From the NCBI RefSeq assembly GCF_014650595.1, contig NZ_BMVG01000006.1, positions 1 through 64,000 on the forward strand: a stretch of 64,000 nucleotides of DNA. The letters are read 5' to 3'. The position numbers and the translations under genes are program-made. Positions 39,212 to 48,500 of this stretch are shown piece by piece (within the stretch, counting starts at the first letter, position 1; every line of letters begins with the position of its first letter). Under the pieces are notes generated by a model. It saw only the letters and a program-made list of their open reading frames with translations, searched no databases and had not been told where the DNA came from. Source of the DNA: Streptomyces alanosinicus. GTDB taxonomy: Bacteria; Actinomycetota; Actinomycetes; Streptomycetales; Streptomycetaceae.

Positions 39212-41434
39212 TCAGCCGTTGCGCTTCCAGCGCGGCTTGTCCTCGCGGCGGCCGAAGGAGCCGTTGCCACGGTGGTCGTCACGGCGGCCGTAGGGGCGGT
39301 CGTGGCCGCCGGAGCGGAAGCCCGGACGGTCGTCACGGCGGTCGCGGTTGAACGGGCGGTCGCTGCCACGGTGGCCGCCGCGCTCGTCCCGGCGGAAGCC
39401 GCCACGGTCGTCACGGCGCTCGAAGGAGCGGCCGCCACGGTCGTTGCCACGGTCACGGTCGAACGGACGACGCTCGTCGCGACGCTCGAAACCACGGCCC
39501 CCGCGGTCACCGCGGTCACCACGGTCATCACGACGCTCGAAGCCACCGCGGTCGTCACGGCGGTCGTCACGGCGCTCGAAGGAGCGGCCGCCACGGTCGT
39601 TGCCACGGTCACGGTCGAACGGACGACGCTCGTCGCGACGCTCGAAACCACGGCCGCCACGGTCACCGCGGTCGTCACGGCGGTCGAAACCACCGCGGTC
39701 ACCGCGGTCGTCACGGCGCTCGGCACGGTCCCGGTCGAACGGGCGACGCTCGTCACGGCGCTCGAAACCACGGCCCCCGCGGTCACCGCGGTCATCACGA
39801 CGCTCGAAGCCCCGCTCGGCACGGTCACCACGGTCCCCGAAGCCACGGCGCTCCCGGCGCTCGTACGGCGCCGAAGCCGCCGGACGCTCCTCGCGCTCGG
39901 CCCGCTTCTCGGCGGCAGCGGCGGCCTCGGCGGCCGCCAGCTCCTGCGCGGCGGTCGCCTGCGCCTCGGCCACCGCGGCCTCCGGGTCCTCGCCGCGCTC
40001 GCGGGCGACCCGGGCGACCAGCCGGTCCGACTCCTCGCGCAGCTCGGCGGCGCGGCGCTGGGCGCGCTCCAGCTGCTTGGTGAGCTGGGCGACCTCGCGC
40101 TCGGCCTGCTGCGCGGCGTTGTTCGCGGACTCGGCCTGGACCTCGGTCATCGAGCGGGCGCCGGTGATCTCGGCGACCTCCGGGTCGAAGGCGCCGGCGC
40201 CCTGGATGATGTGGCGCGCGGCGTCGACGCCGGCGTCCTCCATCAGGCGGAAGATCTGGCGGCGCTGGTGCGGCAGGGACAGGGAGACGACCGTGCCGGT
40301 GCGGCCCGCGCGGGCGGTACGGCCGGCGCGGTGGAGGTAGTCCTTGTGGTCGCCGGCCGGGTCCACGTTCAGGACCAGGTCGATGCCGTCGACGTGGATG
40401 CCGCGGGCGGCGACGTCGGTGGCGACCAGGACGTTGACGTAGCCGTCCTTGAAGTCGGCCAGGGTGCGGGTGCGGGCGCCCTGGGTCATGCCGCCGTGCA
40501 GCGCGTCGGACTTCACACCGGCCTCGCGCAGCTGCTCGGCCACGCGGTCGGCGCCCAGCTGGGTGCGGACGAAGATGATCGTGCGGCCCTTGCGGGAGGC
40601 GATCGCGGCGGTGACCGGCGCCTTGTCCTTGGGCTTCACGATGAGGATGTGGTGCGACATGGTCGTCACCGCGCCCTGGGCCGCGTCCACCTCGTGCGAG
40701 ACGGGGCTGTTCAGGTAGCGGTCGACGAGGGTCTGGATCTCGTTCTCCATCGTGGCGGAGAAGAGCATGCGCTGGCCGCCGGCCGGGACCTGGTCGAGCA
40801 GCTCGGTGACCTCGGGCAGGAAGCCCAGGTCGGACATCTGGTCGGCCTCGTCCAGGACGGCGATCTGCACGTCCTCCAGGGAGCAGGCGCCGCGGTTGAT
40901 GATGTCGCGCAGGCGGCCCGGGGTGGCGACGAGGATGTCGACGCCGCGCTCCAGGGCGTAGATCTGGTTGCCCATGGAGGTGCCGCCGCAGACGACCTTC
41001 ATCTTCAGGCCGACGACGTCGCCGTACGGCTGGAGCGCGTCGGCGACCTGCATGGCCAGCTCGCGGGTCGGGGTGAGGATGACGGCGCGGGGCCGCTTCT
41101 TCTCGGTGCGGCCGCCGGCCAGCGTGGCCAGGGTCGGCAGACCGAAGGAGAGGGTCTTGCCGGAGCCGGTGCGGCCACGGCCGAGGATGTCCTTGCCGAC
41201 CAGGGCGTCCGGGATGGTCGCGGCCTGGATCGGGAAGGGGGTGGTGACGCCGTTCTGCGCGAGCTTGCGCACAACACCCTCGGGCAGGCCGAGGTCGGCG
41301 AAGGTGGTCTGGGGGGTGGTGTCAGTGGCCTCGTCGGCCTCGGTGATCTCGTTCGTCTCGTCGGCGAGTTCGTTCTCAAGCTCGGTGAGCTCGTTCTCGG
41401 ACACGACAAACTGATCAGTACTGGACACGGACAT
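39212..41434 (-). CDS. DEAD-box ATP-dependent RNA helicase with RGG-type tail
   Basis: The 740-aa protein starts MSVSSTDQF (an upstream in-frame start at 41479 is less likely). Core helicase at about 45-430: Q motif (TTPFPIQAATIP), GRGRTGSGKT (Walker A, with R for the usual A), PTRELA, VATPGR, DEAD as VLDEADQM, SAT, and HRAGRTARAG. A coiled Ala/Glu region (about 440-520) precedes a 200-residue tail of Arg/Asp/Gly repeats (GDRGGRGFERRDERRPFDRD), which should bind RNA unspecifically. A role in ribosome assembly, RNA decay or cold adaptation is likely. Confidence 0.93.
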   Translation of the reverse strand: MSVSSTDQFVVSENELTELENELADETNEITEADEATDTTPQTTFADLGLPEGVVRKLAQNGVTTPFPIQAATIPDALVGKDILGRGRTGSGKTLSFGLPTLATLAGGRTEKKRPRAVILTPTRELAMQVADALQPYGDVVGLKMKVVCGGTSMGNQIYALERGVDILVATPGRLRDIINRGACSLEDVQIAVLDEADQMSDLGFLPEVTELLDQVPAGGQRMLFSATMENEIQTLVDRYLNSPVSHEVDAAQGAVTTMSHHILIVKPKDKAPVTAAIASRKGRTIIFVRTQLGADRVAEQLREAGVKSDALHGGMTQGARTRTLADFKDGYVNVLVATDVAARGIHVDGIDLVLNVDPAGDHKDYLHRAGRTARAGRTGTVVSLSLPHQRRQIFRLMEDAGVDAARHIIQGAGAFDPEVAEITGARSMTEVQAESANNAAQQAEREVAQLTKQLERAQRRAAELREESDRLVARVARERGEDPEAAVAEAQATAAQELAAAEAAAAAEKRAEREERPAASAPYERRERRGFGDRGDRAERGFERRDDRGDRGGRGFERRDERRPFDRDRAERRDDRGDRGGFDRRDDRGDRGGRGFERRDERRPFDRDRGNDRGGRSFERRDDRRDDRGGFERRDDRGDRGDRGGRGFERRDERRPFDRDRGNDRGGRSFERRDDRGGFRRDERGGHRGSDRPFNRDRRDDRPGFRSGGHDRPYGRRDDHRGNGSFGRREDKPRWKRNG
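39250..39850. repeat. Coding repeats for the RGG-like tail
   Basis: About 600 bp of imperfect repeats within the helicase gene; blocks encoding FERRDERRPFDRDRGNDRGG recur at least three times. The same DNA yields a long spurious plus-strand frame rich in Ala/Thr/Val. Confidence 0.85.
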
Positions 41435-41760
41435 GCGAATGCGAAACCTTCCGGAGTCTCGTCGGCACGCGCCCGTCAACTCCGTGATTCGCTCACGACC
41501 GCCTCAATGCGGTCCGCCACGGCAAGGGAGAGTACGCGCCACACGGCGCGCTCTGTGGTGGCGCCGGGCAAATGGGATCAAACGATCTACCACCATACGC
41601 ACCCACCACCCCTGAAGGCAAACCGGACCGCATCACCGCAGGTCGAACCGCATGGCCGGGGGTCACGCGAACCGCGTGTCCGGGGGTCACGTGAACCGTA
41701 TGTCCGGTGTCCGGGTGTCACGCGACCCGCATGTCCGGGGATCCGCTCCGGCCCGGCCGC
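41435..41760. other. Non-coding region with 24-bp repeats
   Basis: About 325 bp between the helicase start and the lipoprotein stop. It carries the helicase promoter and 5' leader (no consensus recognised) and tandem repeats at 41651-41741 with unit CATGGCCGGGGGTCACGCGA plus ACCG and variants, three to four copies. Confidence 0.6.
41651..41741. repeat. Tandem 24-bp repeats
   Basis: Copies at 41651-41674, 41675-41698 and an expanded copy 41699-41729, then a partial one. Shared core is CCGGGGGTCACG followed by (C/T)GAACCG. No gene uses them. Confidence 0.8.
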
Positions 41761-42306
41761 TCACGCCGGTGCGCCCGCCGTCGGTGCCGGCTCGCGCTGG
41801 ACGAGCTGTGGGCCCGTCTCCTCGTGCGCCGAGGAGGACGGCTCGGCCGTCGGGGGCTCGGAGGTCGCCGGCGGCGGGGTGGACGCCGGGGGCTCGGGCG
41901 GGGCGGAGGTGGCCGGGGGCGTCGGCGGGGCCTCGGTCGGCGCCGGCTCCCCGGGATCGACGGTCCTGCCCGGCTTGCCGGGTTTCGCCGGAGCCGGGCG
42001 CGCACTGCCCTCACCCTCGGACGGGGTGGCCGACGCGGAGGGCGACTTCCCCGGCTTCGCCTTGCCGCCGTGCTCGTGCTTACCGCCGCCCACCTTGTCG
42101 TCGTGTCCGCCGAAGCCCCCGGCGCCGGCCACCGGGACGCCGTCGGGTGCCGCCCCGCCGTGCCGCCCCGCCGAGTGCGAGGGTTTGGCCGGGCCCGCGT
42201 CGTCACCCACGTTCACACAGCCGGCGGCAGCGGCGAGGGCCAGCACCGTGACGGTGAGGCGGACGGGTACGGGCAAAGGGCGCACGGCGGCCACCTCCGC
42301 TGGCAA
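41761..42306 (-). CDS. Pro/Ala-rich lipoprotein, unknown function
   Basis: A 181-aa protein with a lipoprotein signal: basic start, hydrophobic PVRLTVTVLALAAAAGC with the lipobox Cys at about residue 30. The mature part has a Gly/His stretch (GGFGGHDDKVGGGKHEHGGK) and a long Pro/Thr/Ser/Glu-rich region (about 100-180), typical of an extended wall-spanning linker with no folded domain. Function unknown. Confidence 0.65.
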   Translation of the reverse strand: MPAEVAAVRPLPVPVRLTVTVLALAAAAGCVNVGDDAGPAKPSHSAGRHGGAAPDGVPVAGAGGFGGHDDKVGGGKHEHGGKAKPGKSPSASATPSEGEGSARPAPAKPGKPGRTVDPGEPAPTEAPPTPPATSAPPEPPASTPPPATSEPPTAEPSSSAHEETGPQLVQREPAPTAGAPA

Positions 42307-42430
42307 GGAAAGGAGTCAACCTCCCCAACTCCCGCCGCCCGCAAGAAGACACGCGCCCCGTCCGCATCAATGCCCACCCACAAGCCGACATCCGTCCACG
42401 GCCCCTCAGCCGTCGTGCGTAGCCCGTTGC

Positions 42431-42781
42431 TCACCCATAGCCGAGCGCATGCAGCCGGGCGTCGTCGATGCCGAAGTGGTGGGCGATCTCATGCACCACG
42501 GTCACCTCGGTCTCCGCGACGACATCCGCGCGGCTGTCGCACATCCTCAGCGTCGGCCCGCGATAGACGGTGATCCGGTCCGGCAGCACGCCCGCGTACC
42601 ACTCGCCGCGGTCGGTCAGCGGTGTGCCCTCGTACAGGCCGAGCAGCTCGGGGTCGCCGGCGGGCGGTTCGTCCTCCACGAACACCGCCACGTTGTCCAT
42701 GAGCCGCGTCAGCTCCGGCGGAATCCGGTCGAGCGCCTCGGCGACCAGTTCCTCGAACTCCTCGCGTGTCATCTCCAGCAC
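42431..42781 (-). CDS. Zincin-like metallopeptidase family protein
   Basis: About 116 aa from a GTG at 42781 (VLEMTREEFEELVAEAL); an ATG three codons later is the alternative. The motif VTVVHEIAHHFGIDD (HExxHxxxxxD, about 93-107) is the zinc-binding signature of the short actinobacterial zincin family (possibly a minimal metalloprotease). Upstream VLPDRITVYRGPTLRMC is conserved in the family. Divergent from the metallophosphoesterase gene. Substrate unknown. Confidence 0.85.
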   Translation of the reverse strand: MLEMTREEFEELVAEALDRIPPELTRLMDNVAVFVEDEPPAGDPELLGLYEGTPLTDRGEWYAGVLPDRITVYRGPTLRMCDSRADVVAETEVTVVHEIAHHFGIDDARLHALGYG

Positions 42782-42896
42782 ACGGTCATTGTCCGGTACG
42801 GGGACCCGTACGAAAGCCGTGCGGCACCGCATATCCACGCCCGGACACGGGCATACGGCCCCAATGGTCCGCGTTCCCGTCGCAGCCCTCCGCACG

Positions 42897-44516
42897 ATGA
42901 CGCACCGTATGCGCCCCAAGCACCTCATGCACCACGTGCTCCCCAAGCGCCTCACGCACCCCGTGCGCCCCAAGCGCCCCGCCGGCCACCGCACCCGCCC
43001 GCTGCCCGTCCCGGAACCCACCCTCCGCTCGCGCCCCTGGCCGCGTGCCCTCGGTCTCGCGCTCGTCGTCCTCGTCGGCGCCTGGCTGGGCCTGCTGATC
43101 GTCGGGAACGTACGGACCCCGGTCGGTCCGATGAACACGACGATGGCGCTGCGGCCGTCGCTCTCCGGCGGCACGAAGATCAATATCTCGCCGCTGGGCG
43201 CGCTCACCCTGGACAGCCATGTGGCACCCGTCCGCCTCGACGTGAACGTGGACCAGCTCGACCCGCTCCGCTCCCAGGCCCTGGTCGACCACCCCGAGCG
43301 GATCTCCGGGCTGCAGGACGAGGTCGCCAAAGACGTCGAGCACGGCACGCTGGACCTGGCCGTGCGCTCCTGTGTGGCCGTGGTCGCCGGCGCCACGGCC
43401 CTCGGTCTCGCCGTCTACCGCAGCCCCCGCCGGGCCCTCGCCGCCGGCGGTCTCGCCCTGACCCTGCTGGCCGCGTCCGGGGCGAGCGCGGCCGCCACCT
43501 GGAACCCGAAGTCGATACTGGAGCCGAGGTTCTCCGGGCTGCTCAGCTCCGCACCGTCGGTGGTCGGCAACGCACGCAGCATCGTCAGCGACTTCGACGT
43601 CTACCAGAAGGAACTGGCCCGCCTGGTGACGAACGTGACCAGGCTCTACAACGTCACCTCCACGCTCCCGGCCTACCAGCCGGACCCCTCCACGATCCGG
43701 GTCCTGCATGTGTCGGACATCCATCTCAACCCGGCGAGCTGGAAGATCATCGCCTCGCTGGTGGAGCAGTACAAGGTGAACGTGATCGTCGACTCCGGCG
43801 ACACGATGGACCACGGGACCGCGGCGGAGAACGGCTTCCTGGACCCGATCCGGGACCTGGGAGTGCCGTACGTCTGGGTGCGCGGCAACCACGACTCACG
43901 GGCCACCCAGCGCTATCTGGAGCGCATGAAGAACGTGCGCGTCCTGGACGACGGCCGGGCACAGACGGTCGCGGGTCTGCGTTTCGCGGGGACCGGCGAC
44001 CCGCAGTTCACCCCCGACCGCTCGGTGGTGCCCGGCGGCGACGCGGCCGAGCAACTGGCGGGCGACCGGCTGGCCAGCGCCCTGCGCGACCAGAAGGCCC
44101 GGCACACCCCGGTCGACATCGCCGTCGCCCATGAGCCGGCCGCGGCCCGCGAGACGGACGGCGAGGTGCCGCTGGTGCTGTGCGGGCATCTTCACCACGA
44201 AGGGGACGAGGTGCTGCCGTACGGCACGAGGCTGCGCATGGAGGGCTCCACGGGCGGCAGCGGGCTGCGTGCGGTGGAGCGCGCCTATCCGGCACCCATC
44301 GAGGCCTCGATCCTCTACTTCGACCGCGACAGCCGCCGCCTCCAGGCCTGGGACGCGATCAAGCTCGGCGGCCTGGGCGAGACGACGGCCGAGGTCAGCC
44401 GCCACCTTGCCGACGACGCCATCGAGCGGCGGGCCCGCCACGGGCACCGAGGCGCCGCACCCACCCCGACGGCCCCGTCCCCCGCCTCCCCCGCCTCCTC
44501 CGCCCCTTCGCCGTAA
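42897..44516 (+). CDS. Membrane-anchored metallophosphoesterase
   Basis: A 539-aa protein. After a basic N-terminus made of three 27-bp coding repeats (PKHLMHHVL/PKRLTHPVR/PKRPAGHRT) come a TM helix (about 52-72), an external region, two more hydrophobic segments (about 165-200), then a calcineurin-like phosphoesterase domain (about 260-500) with metal motifs HVSDIHLNP, DSGDTMDHG, RGNHDSR and LCGHLHH. Likely a surface-exposed phosphoesterase of unknown substrate. The C-terminal 30 residues are Pro/Ala/Ser-rich. An in-frame ATG at 42864 is possible. Confidence 0.88.
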   Translation: MTHRMRPKHLMHHVLPKRLTHPVRPKRPAGHRTRPLPVPEPTLRSRPWPRALGLALVVLVGAWLGLLIVGNVRTPVGPMNTTMALRPSLSGGTKINISPLGALTLDSHVAPVRLDVNVDQLDPLRSQALVDHPERISGLQDEVAKDVEHGTLDLAVRSCVAVVAGATALGLAVYRSPRRALAAGGLALTLLAASGASAAATWNPKSILEPRFSGLLSSAPSVVGNARSIVSDFDVYQKELARLVTNVTRLYNVTSTLPAYQPDPSTIRVLHVSDIHLNPASWKIIASLVEQYKVNVIVDSGDTMDHGTAAENGFLDPIRDLGVPYVWVRGNHDSRATQRYLERMKNVRVLDDGRAQTVAGLRFAGTGDPQFTPDRSVVPGGDAAEQLAGDRLASALRDQKARHTPVDIAVAHEPAAARETDGEVPLVLCGHLHHEGDEVLPYGTRLRMEGSTGGSGLRAVERAYPAPIEASILYFDRDSRRLQAWDAIKLGGLGETTAEVSRHLADDAIERRARHGHRGAAPTPTAPSPASPASSAPSP

Positions 44517-44596
44517 ACCGTTTTGGCGATAGCCCTCGCCATCCCATATGCTTCTCACGTCCCCGACGCGCTGAGAAGCGCCCAGGCGGGCCGATA

Positions 44597-44669
44597 GCCC
44601 TCATCGTCTAGCGGCCTAGGACGCCGCCCTTTCAAGGCGGTAGCACGGGTTCGAATCCCGTTGGGGGCA
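44597..44669 (+). tRNA. tRNA-Glu (TTC)
   Basis: Acceptor GCCCTCA/TGGGGGC, anticodon loop CTTTCAA giving TTC, T arm GGGTTCGAATCCC, discriminator A. First of a Glu-Asp-Phe cluster. Confidence 0.95.
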
Positions 44670-44705
44670 CGCAAGATCGTGTGCGACACTGTTGCACGCA
44701 AGCTT

Positions 44706-44780
44706 GGTCCTGTGGAGCAGTTTGGAGTGCTCGCCACCCTGTCAAGGTGGAGGCCGCGGGTTCAAATCCCGTCAGGACCG
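44706..44780 (+). tRNA. tRNA-Asp (GTC), copy 1
   Basis: Acceptor GGTCCTG/CAGGACC, anticodon loop CTGTCAA giving GTC, discriminator G. Its sequence is identical over all 75 bases to the copy at 49633-49707. Confidence 0.95.
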
Positions 44781-44782
44781 CT

Positions 44783-44802
44783 GGTGTTTCACGTGAAACA
44801 CC
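44783..44802. promoter_or_regulatory. parS site (ParB-binding)
   Basis: GGTGTTTCACGTGAAACACC is a perfect 20-bp palindrome whose core GTTTCACGTGAAAC (44786-44799) is exactly the Streptomyces parS consensus. It lies between the tRNA-Asp and tRNA-Phe genes. ParB loads at such sites for chromosome segregation during sporulation; most are clustered around oriC, so the window should be in the origin half of the chromosome. Confidence 0.9.
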
Positions 44803-44804
44803 GT

Positions 44805-44878
44805 GGCTGGGTAGCTCAGTTGGTACGAGCGTCCGCCTGAAAAGCGGAAGGTCGCCGGTTCGACCCCGGCCCCAGCCA
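44805..44878 (+). tRNA. tRNA-Phe (GAA)
   Basis: Acceptor GGCTGGG/CCCAGCC, anticodon loop CTGAAAA giving GAA, T arm CCGGTTCGACCCCGG, discriminator A. Only two bases separate it from the parS palindrome. Confidence 0.95.
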
Positions 44879-44883
44879 CAGCC

Positions 44884-44916
44884 ACGAAGGCCCCGTTCGA
44901 CGAACGGGGCCTTCGT
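44884..44916 (+). terminator. Terminator of the tRNA cluster
   Basis: ACGAAGGCCCCGTTCG / CGAACGGGGCCTTCGT, 16-bp perfect stem with a single-base loop (functionally a 4-nt loop), directly after tRNA-Phe. Confidence 0.85.
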
Positions 44917-44933
44917 CGTCGTAGGGGGCATGT

Positions 44934-45131
44934 ATGGCGGACGACTTCCAGGGTTTCGAGATCGCCCGGCGCGGTTACGACCGCTCTCAGGTGGACGCCT
45001 ATCTGGTCGGCCTGGCCGAAGGCACCTCGCCCATGGCACCGCCGGTTTTCGACATCGTCCGACGCGGGTACGACCGAGCCCAGGTGGACGCACGGGTCGC
45101 ACAACTGCTGAACGGGGGTACGGGGACATGA
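44934..45131 (+). CDS. Mini protein with two DivIVA-like motifs
   Basis: A 65-aa protein built of two copies of the same motif, FEIARRGYDRSQVDAYL (8-24) and FDIVRRGYDRAQVDARV (39-55). F..RGYD...VD is the hallmark of the N-terminal membrane-binding segment of DivIVA/Wag31 proteins; the coiled coil that normally follows is missing. The TGA overlaps the ATG of the next membrane-protein gene (ATGA), so they are translationally coupled. Function unknown; a role at membranes is inferred. Confidence 0.7.
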   Translation: MADDFQGFEIARRGYDRSQVDAYLVGLAEGTSPMAPPVFDIVRRGYDRAQVDARVAQLLNGGTGT

Positions 45132-45463
45132 GCCAGAACCAGGCCGCCGCCGTCACGGCGGATGCCCAGCTGGAGAAGATCCGGGCACGGTACGGGCTGC
45201 TCGCGGTCATCGTCAGCAATGTCACGATCACCGCGGTCGCGATCGTCGGGGTGTGGCGGCTCGGCGGCGACAAGTCCGTGATGGTCGGCATCCTGACCGC
45301 CGCATTCACCGCGGTCAGCAGCATGACCACGGCCTACCTCGGCATCAAGGCGATCTCCAACACCGCGAAGTCGATCGCGCTGGGGCAGCAGAACGCCGCG
45401 ACGGCCGCCACGTCGTCGGCCACAGCGCCGGCCACAGCGCCGCCGGCCCAGCGCACCACCTGA
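45128..45463 (+). CDS. Small membrane protein, unknown
   Basis: 111 aa (MSQNQAAAVTADAQLEKIRA) with two transmembrane helices (about 24-44, GLLAVIVSNVTITAVAIVGVW, and 51-72, VMVGILTAAFTAVSSMTTAYLG) and an Ala/Thr/Pro-rich tail. Start overlaps the stop of the mini DivIVA-like gene by 4 bp, implying a joint function. Not recognised. Confidence 0.75.
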   Translation: MSQNQAAAVTADAQLEKIRARYGLLAVIVSNVTITAVAIVGVWRLGGDKSVMVGILTAAFTAVSSMTTAYLGIKAISNTAKSIALGQQNAATAATSSATAPATAPPAQRTT

Positions 45464-45590
45464 GAGTCCCTGAACGACGCACGGCAGTGCCCTGGTCGGC
45501 GTACGACCTCGCCGTCCCGGGCCGGGCCGATCCCGCCCCGCGTCAAATCGTTCGCATGTTTTTCGGACGGGGTGAGATCCTGGACCGCGT

Positions 45591-48500
45591 ATGTCTACGC
45601 ATCCCGCCCCCGCTCTCGGCACCCTCGCCCCCCGTCTGACCGAGCTGTCGCTGCGCGACGCACATCGGCTCGGCCGGCGGCTCGAGGGCGCGCGCAAGAT
45701 CCGTAAGCCGGAGGCCCGCGCCGCCGTCCTCGCCGAGATCGAGGCGGAGGTCGGCAAGGCCGAGGCCCGGATCGGTGAACGGCTTGCCCGCGTGCCCGCC
45801 GTCTCGTACCCCGAGCAGCTTCCGGTCAGCCAGAAGAAAGACGCGATCGCGGCGGCCATCCGCGATCACCAGGTCGTCATCGTGGCCGGTGAGACCGGGT
45901 CCGGCAAGACCACCCAGATCCCCAAGATCTGTGTGGAGCTGGGCCGGGGCGTGCGCGGCATGATCGGGCACACCCAGCCCCGCCGTATCGCCGCCCGGAC
46001 CGTCGCCGAGCGCGTGGCGGAGGAGCTGAGCACACCGCTCGGCGAGGCCGTCGGCTGGAAGGTCCGCTTCACCGACCAGGTGAACCCGGACGCCACGTTC
46101 ATCAAGCTGATGACGGACGGCATCCTGCTCGCCGAGATCCAGACCGACCGCGAGCTGCGCGCCTACGACACGATCATCATCGACGAGGCCCATGAGCGGT
46201 CCCTGAACATCGACTTCCTGCTCGGGTATCTCGCGCAGCTGCTGCCCAAGCGGCCGGATCTCAAGGTCGTCATCACCTCGGCGACCATCGATCCCGAGCG
46301 TTTCTCCCGGCACTTCGGCGACGCCCCGATCATCGAGGTCAGCGGCCGGACGTATCCGGTGGAGGTCCGCTACCGCCCCCTCCTCGAAGAGGACTCGGAC
46401 GACGCCGACCGCGACCAGATCACCGCCATCTGCGACGCGGTGGAGGAACTCCAGGCCGAGGGCCAGGGCGACATCCTCGTCTTCCTCTCCGGCGAGCGGG
46501 AGATCCGGGACACGGCGGACGCGCTGGAGAAGAAGAAGTACAGATTCACGGAGATCCTGCCCCTCTACGCCCGGCTCTCGCACGCCGAGCAGCACCGGGT
46601 CTTCCAGCCGCACACCGGGCGCAGGATCGTTCTGGCCACGAACGTCGCCGAGACCTCCCTCACCGTCCCCGGTATCAAGTACGTCATCGACCCCGGCTTC
46701 GCCCGGATCAGCCGCTACAGCCATCGCACCAAGGTCCAGCGGCTGCCCATCGAGCCGGTCTCCCAGGCCAGCGCCAACCAGCGCAAGGGCCGCTGCGGCC
46801 GGACCAGCGACGGTATCTGCATCCGGCTGTACGCCGAGGACGACTTCCTCGGCCGCCCGGAGTTCACCGACGCGGAGATCCTCCGTACGAACCTCGCCTC
46901 CGTCATCCTGCAGATGACCGCCGCCGGTCTCGGCGACATCGAGAAGTTCCCCTTCATCGACCCGCCGGACCACCGCAACATCCGCGACGGTGTGCAGCTG
47001 CTGCAGGAGCTGGGCGCGCTGGACCCCGCGCAGAAGGACGCCCGCAAGCGGCTCACCGACACCGGCCGCAAGCTGGCCCAGCTGCCCGTCGACCCGCGTC
47101 TGGCCCGGATGGTCCTGGAGGCCGACCGCAACGGCTGTGTCCGCGAGGTCATGGTCATCGCGGCCGCGCTGTCCATCCAGGACCCGCGCGAGCGCCCGGC
47201 CGACAAGCAGACCCAGGCCGACCAGCAGCACGCCCGCTTCAAGGACGAGACCAGCGACTTCCTCGCCTATCTGAACCTGTGGCGGTACGTCCGCGAGCAG
47301 CAGAAGGAGCGGGGATCGTCTTCCTTCCGGCGGATGTGCAAGCAGGAGTATCTGAACTTCCTGCGCATCCGCGAATGGCAGGACATCTACACCCAGCTGC
47401 GCACGGTCGCCAAGCAGATGGGCATCCACCTCAGCGAGGACGACGCCCCCGCCGACCGCGTCCATGTCTCGCTCCTCGCCGGCCTGCTCTCCCACCTCGG
47501 GATGAAGGACGTCAAGGACGGCAACAAGAACGAGTACCTGGGCGCCCGCAGCGCCAAGTTCGCGATCTTCCCAGGCTCGGCGCTGTTCAAGAAGCAGCCG
47601 AAGTTCGTGATGTCGGCCGAGCTGGTGGAGACGAGCCGGCTGTGGGCGCGGGTCAACGCGAAGATCGAGCCCGAGTGGGTCGAGCCGCTCGCCGAGCACC
47701 TCCTGAAGCGGACGTACAGCGAACCGCACTGGGAGAAGGACCAGGCGGCCGTGATGGCGCACGAGAAGGTCACGCTGTACGGCGTCCCGATCGTCGCCCA
47801 GCGCAAGGTGAACTACGGCCGGATCGACCCCGAGGTCAGCCGCGAGCTGTTCATCCGCAACGCGCTGGTCGAGGGCGACTGGCGGACGCACCACAAGTTC
47901 TTCGCCGACAACCGCAGACTGCTCAGCGAGGTCGCGGAGCTGGAGAACCGGGCGCGGCGCCGGGACATCGTGGTCGACGACGACACGCTCTTCGACTTCT
48001 ACGACCAGCGCGTGCCCGAACACGTGGTCTCGGGTGCCCACTTCGACTCCTGGTGGAAGCACAAGCGACACGAGCAGCCGGACTTCCTGGACTTCGAGCG
48101 GGAGATGCTCATCCGGGAGTCGGCGGAGGCGGTCACCAAGGCCGACTATCCGGACTCCTGGCGGCAGGGGCAGCTCACGTTCCGGGTGACGTACCAGTTC
48201 GAGCCGGGCGCGGACGCGGACGGTGTGACGGTCCACATCCCGCTCCAGGTCCTCAACCAGGTCACGGACGAGGGCTTCGAGTGGCAGATCCCGGGCCTGC
48301 GCGAGGAGGTCGTGACGGAGCTGATCCGCTCCCTGCCCAAGCCGGTCCGCCGCAACTACGTGCCCGCGCCGAACTACGCGAAGGCCTTCCTGGACCGGGC
48401 GGTGCCCCTCCAGGAGCCGCTGGCCGTGACGATGGCCCGCGAGCTGAGGCGGATGGTCGGCGTGCCCTTCGAGGCGGACGACTTCGACTGGTCCAAGGTC

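Noticed and set aside
39272..44134. 1620-codon plus-strand open frame across the helicase, lipoprotein and zincin genes
   Set aside because: Its Ala/Thr/Val repeats are the reverse complement of the RGG-tail codons; it crosses several real genes and promoters.
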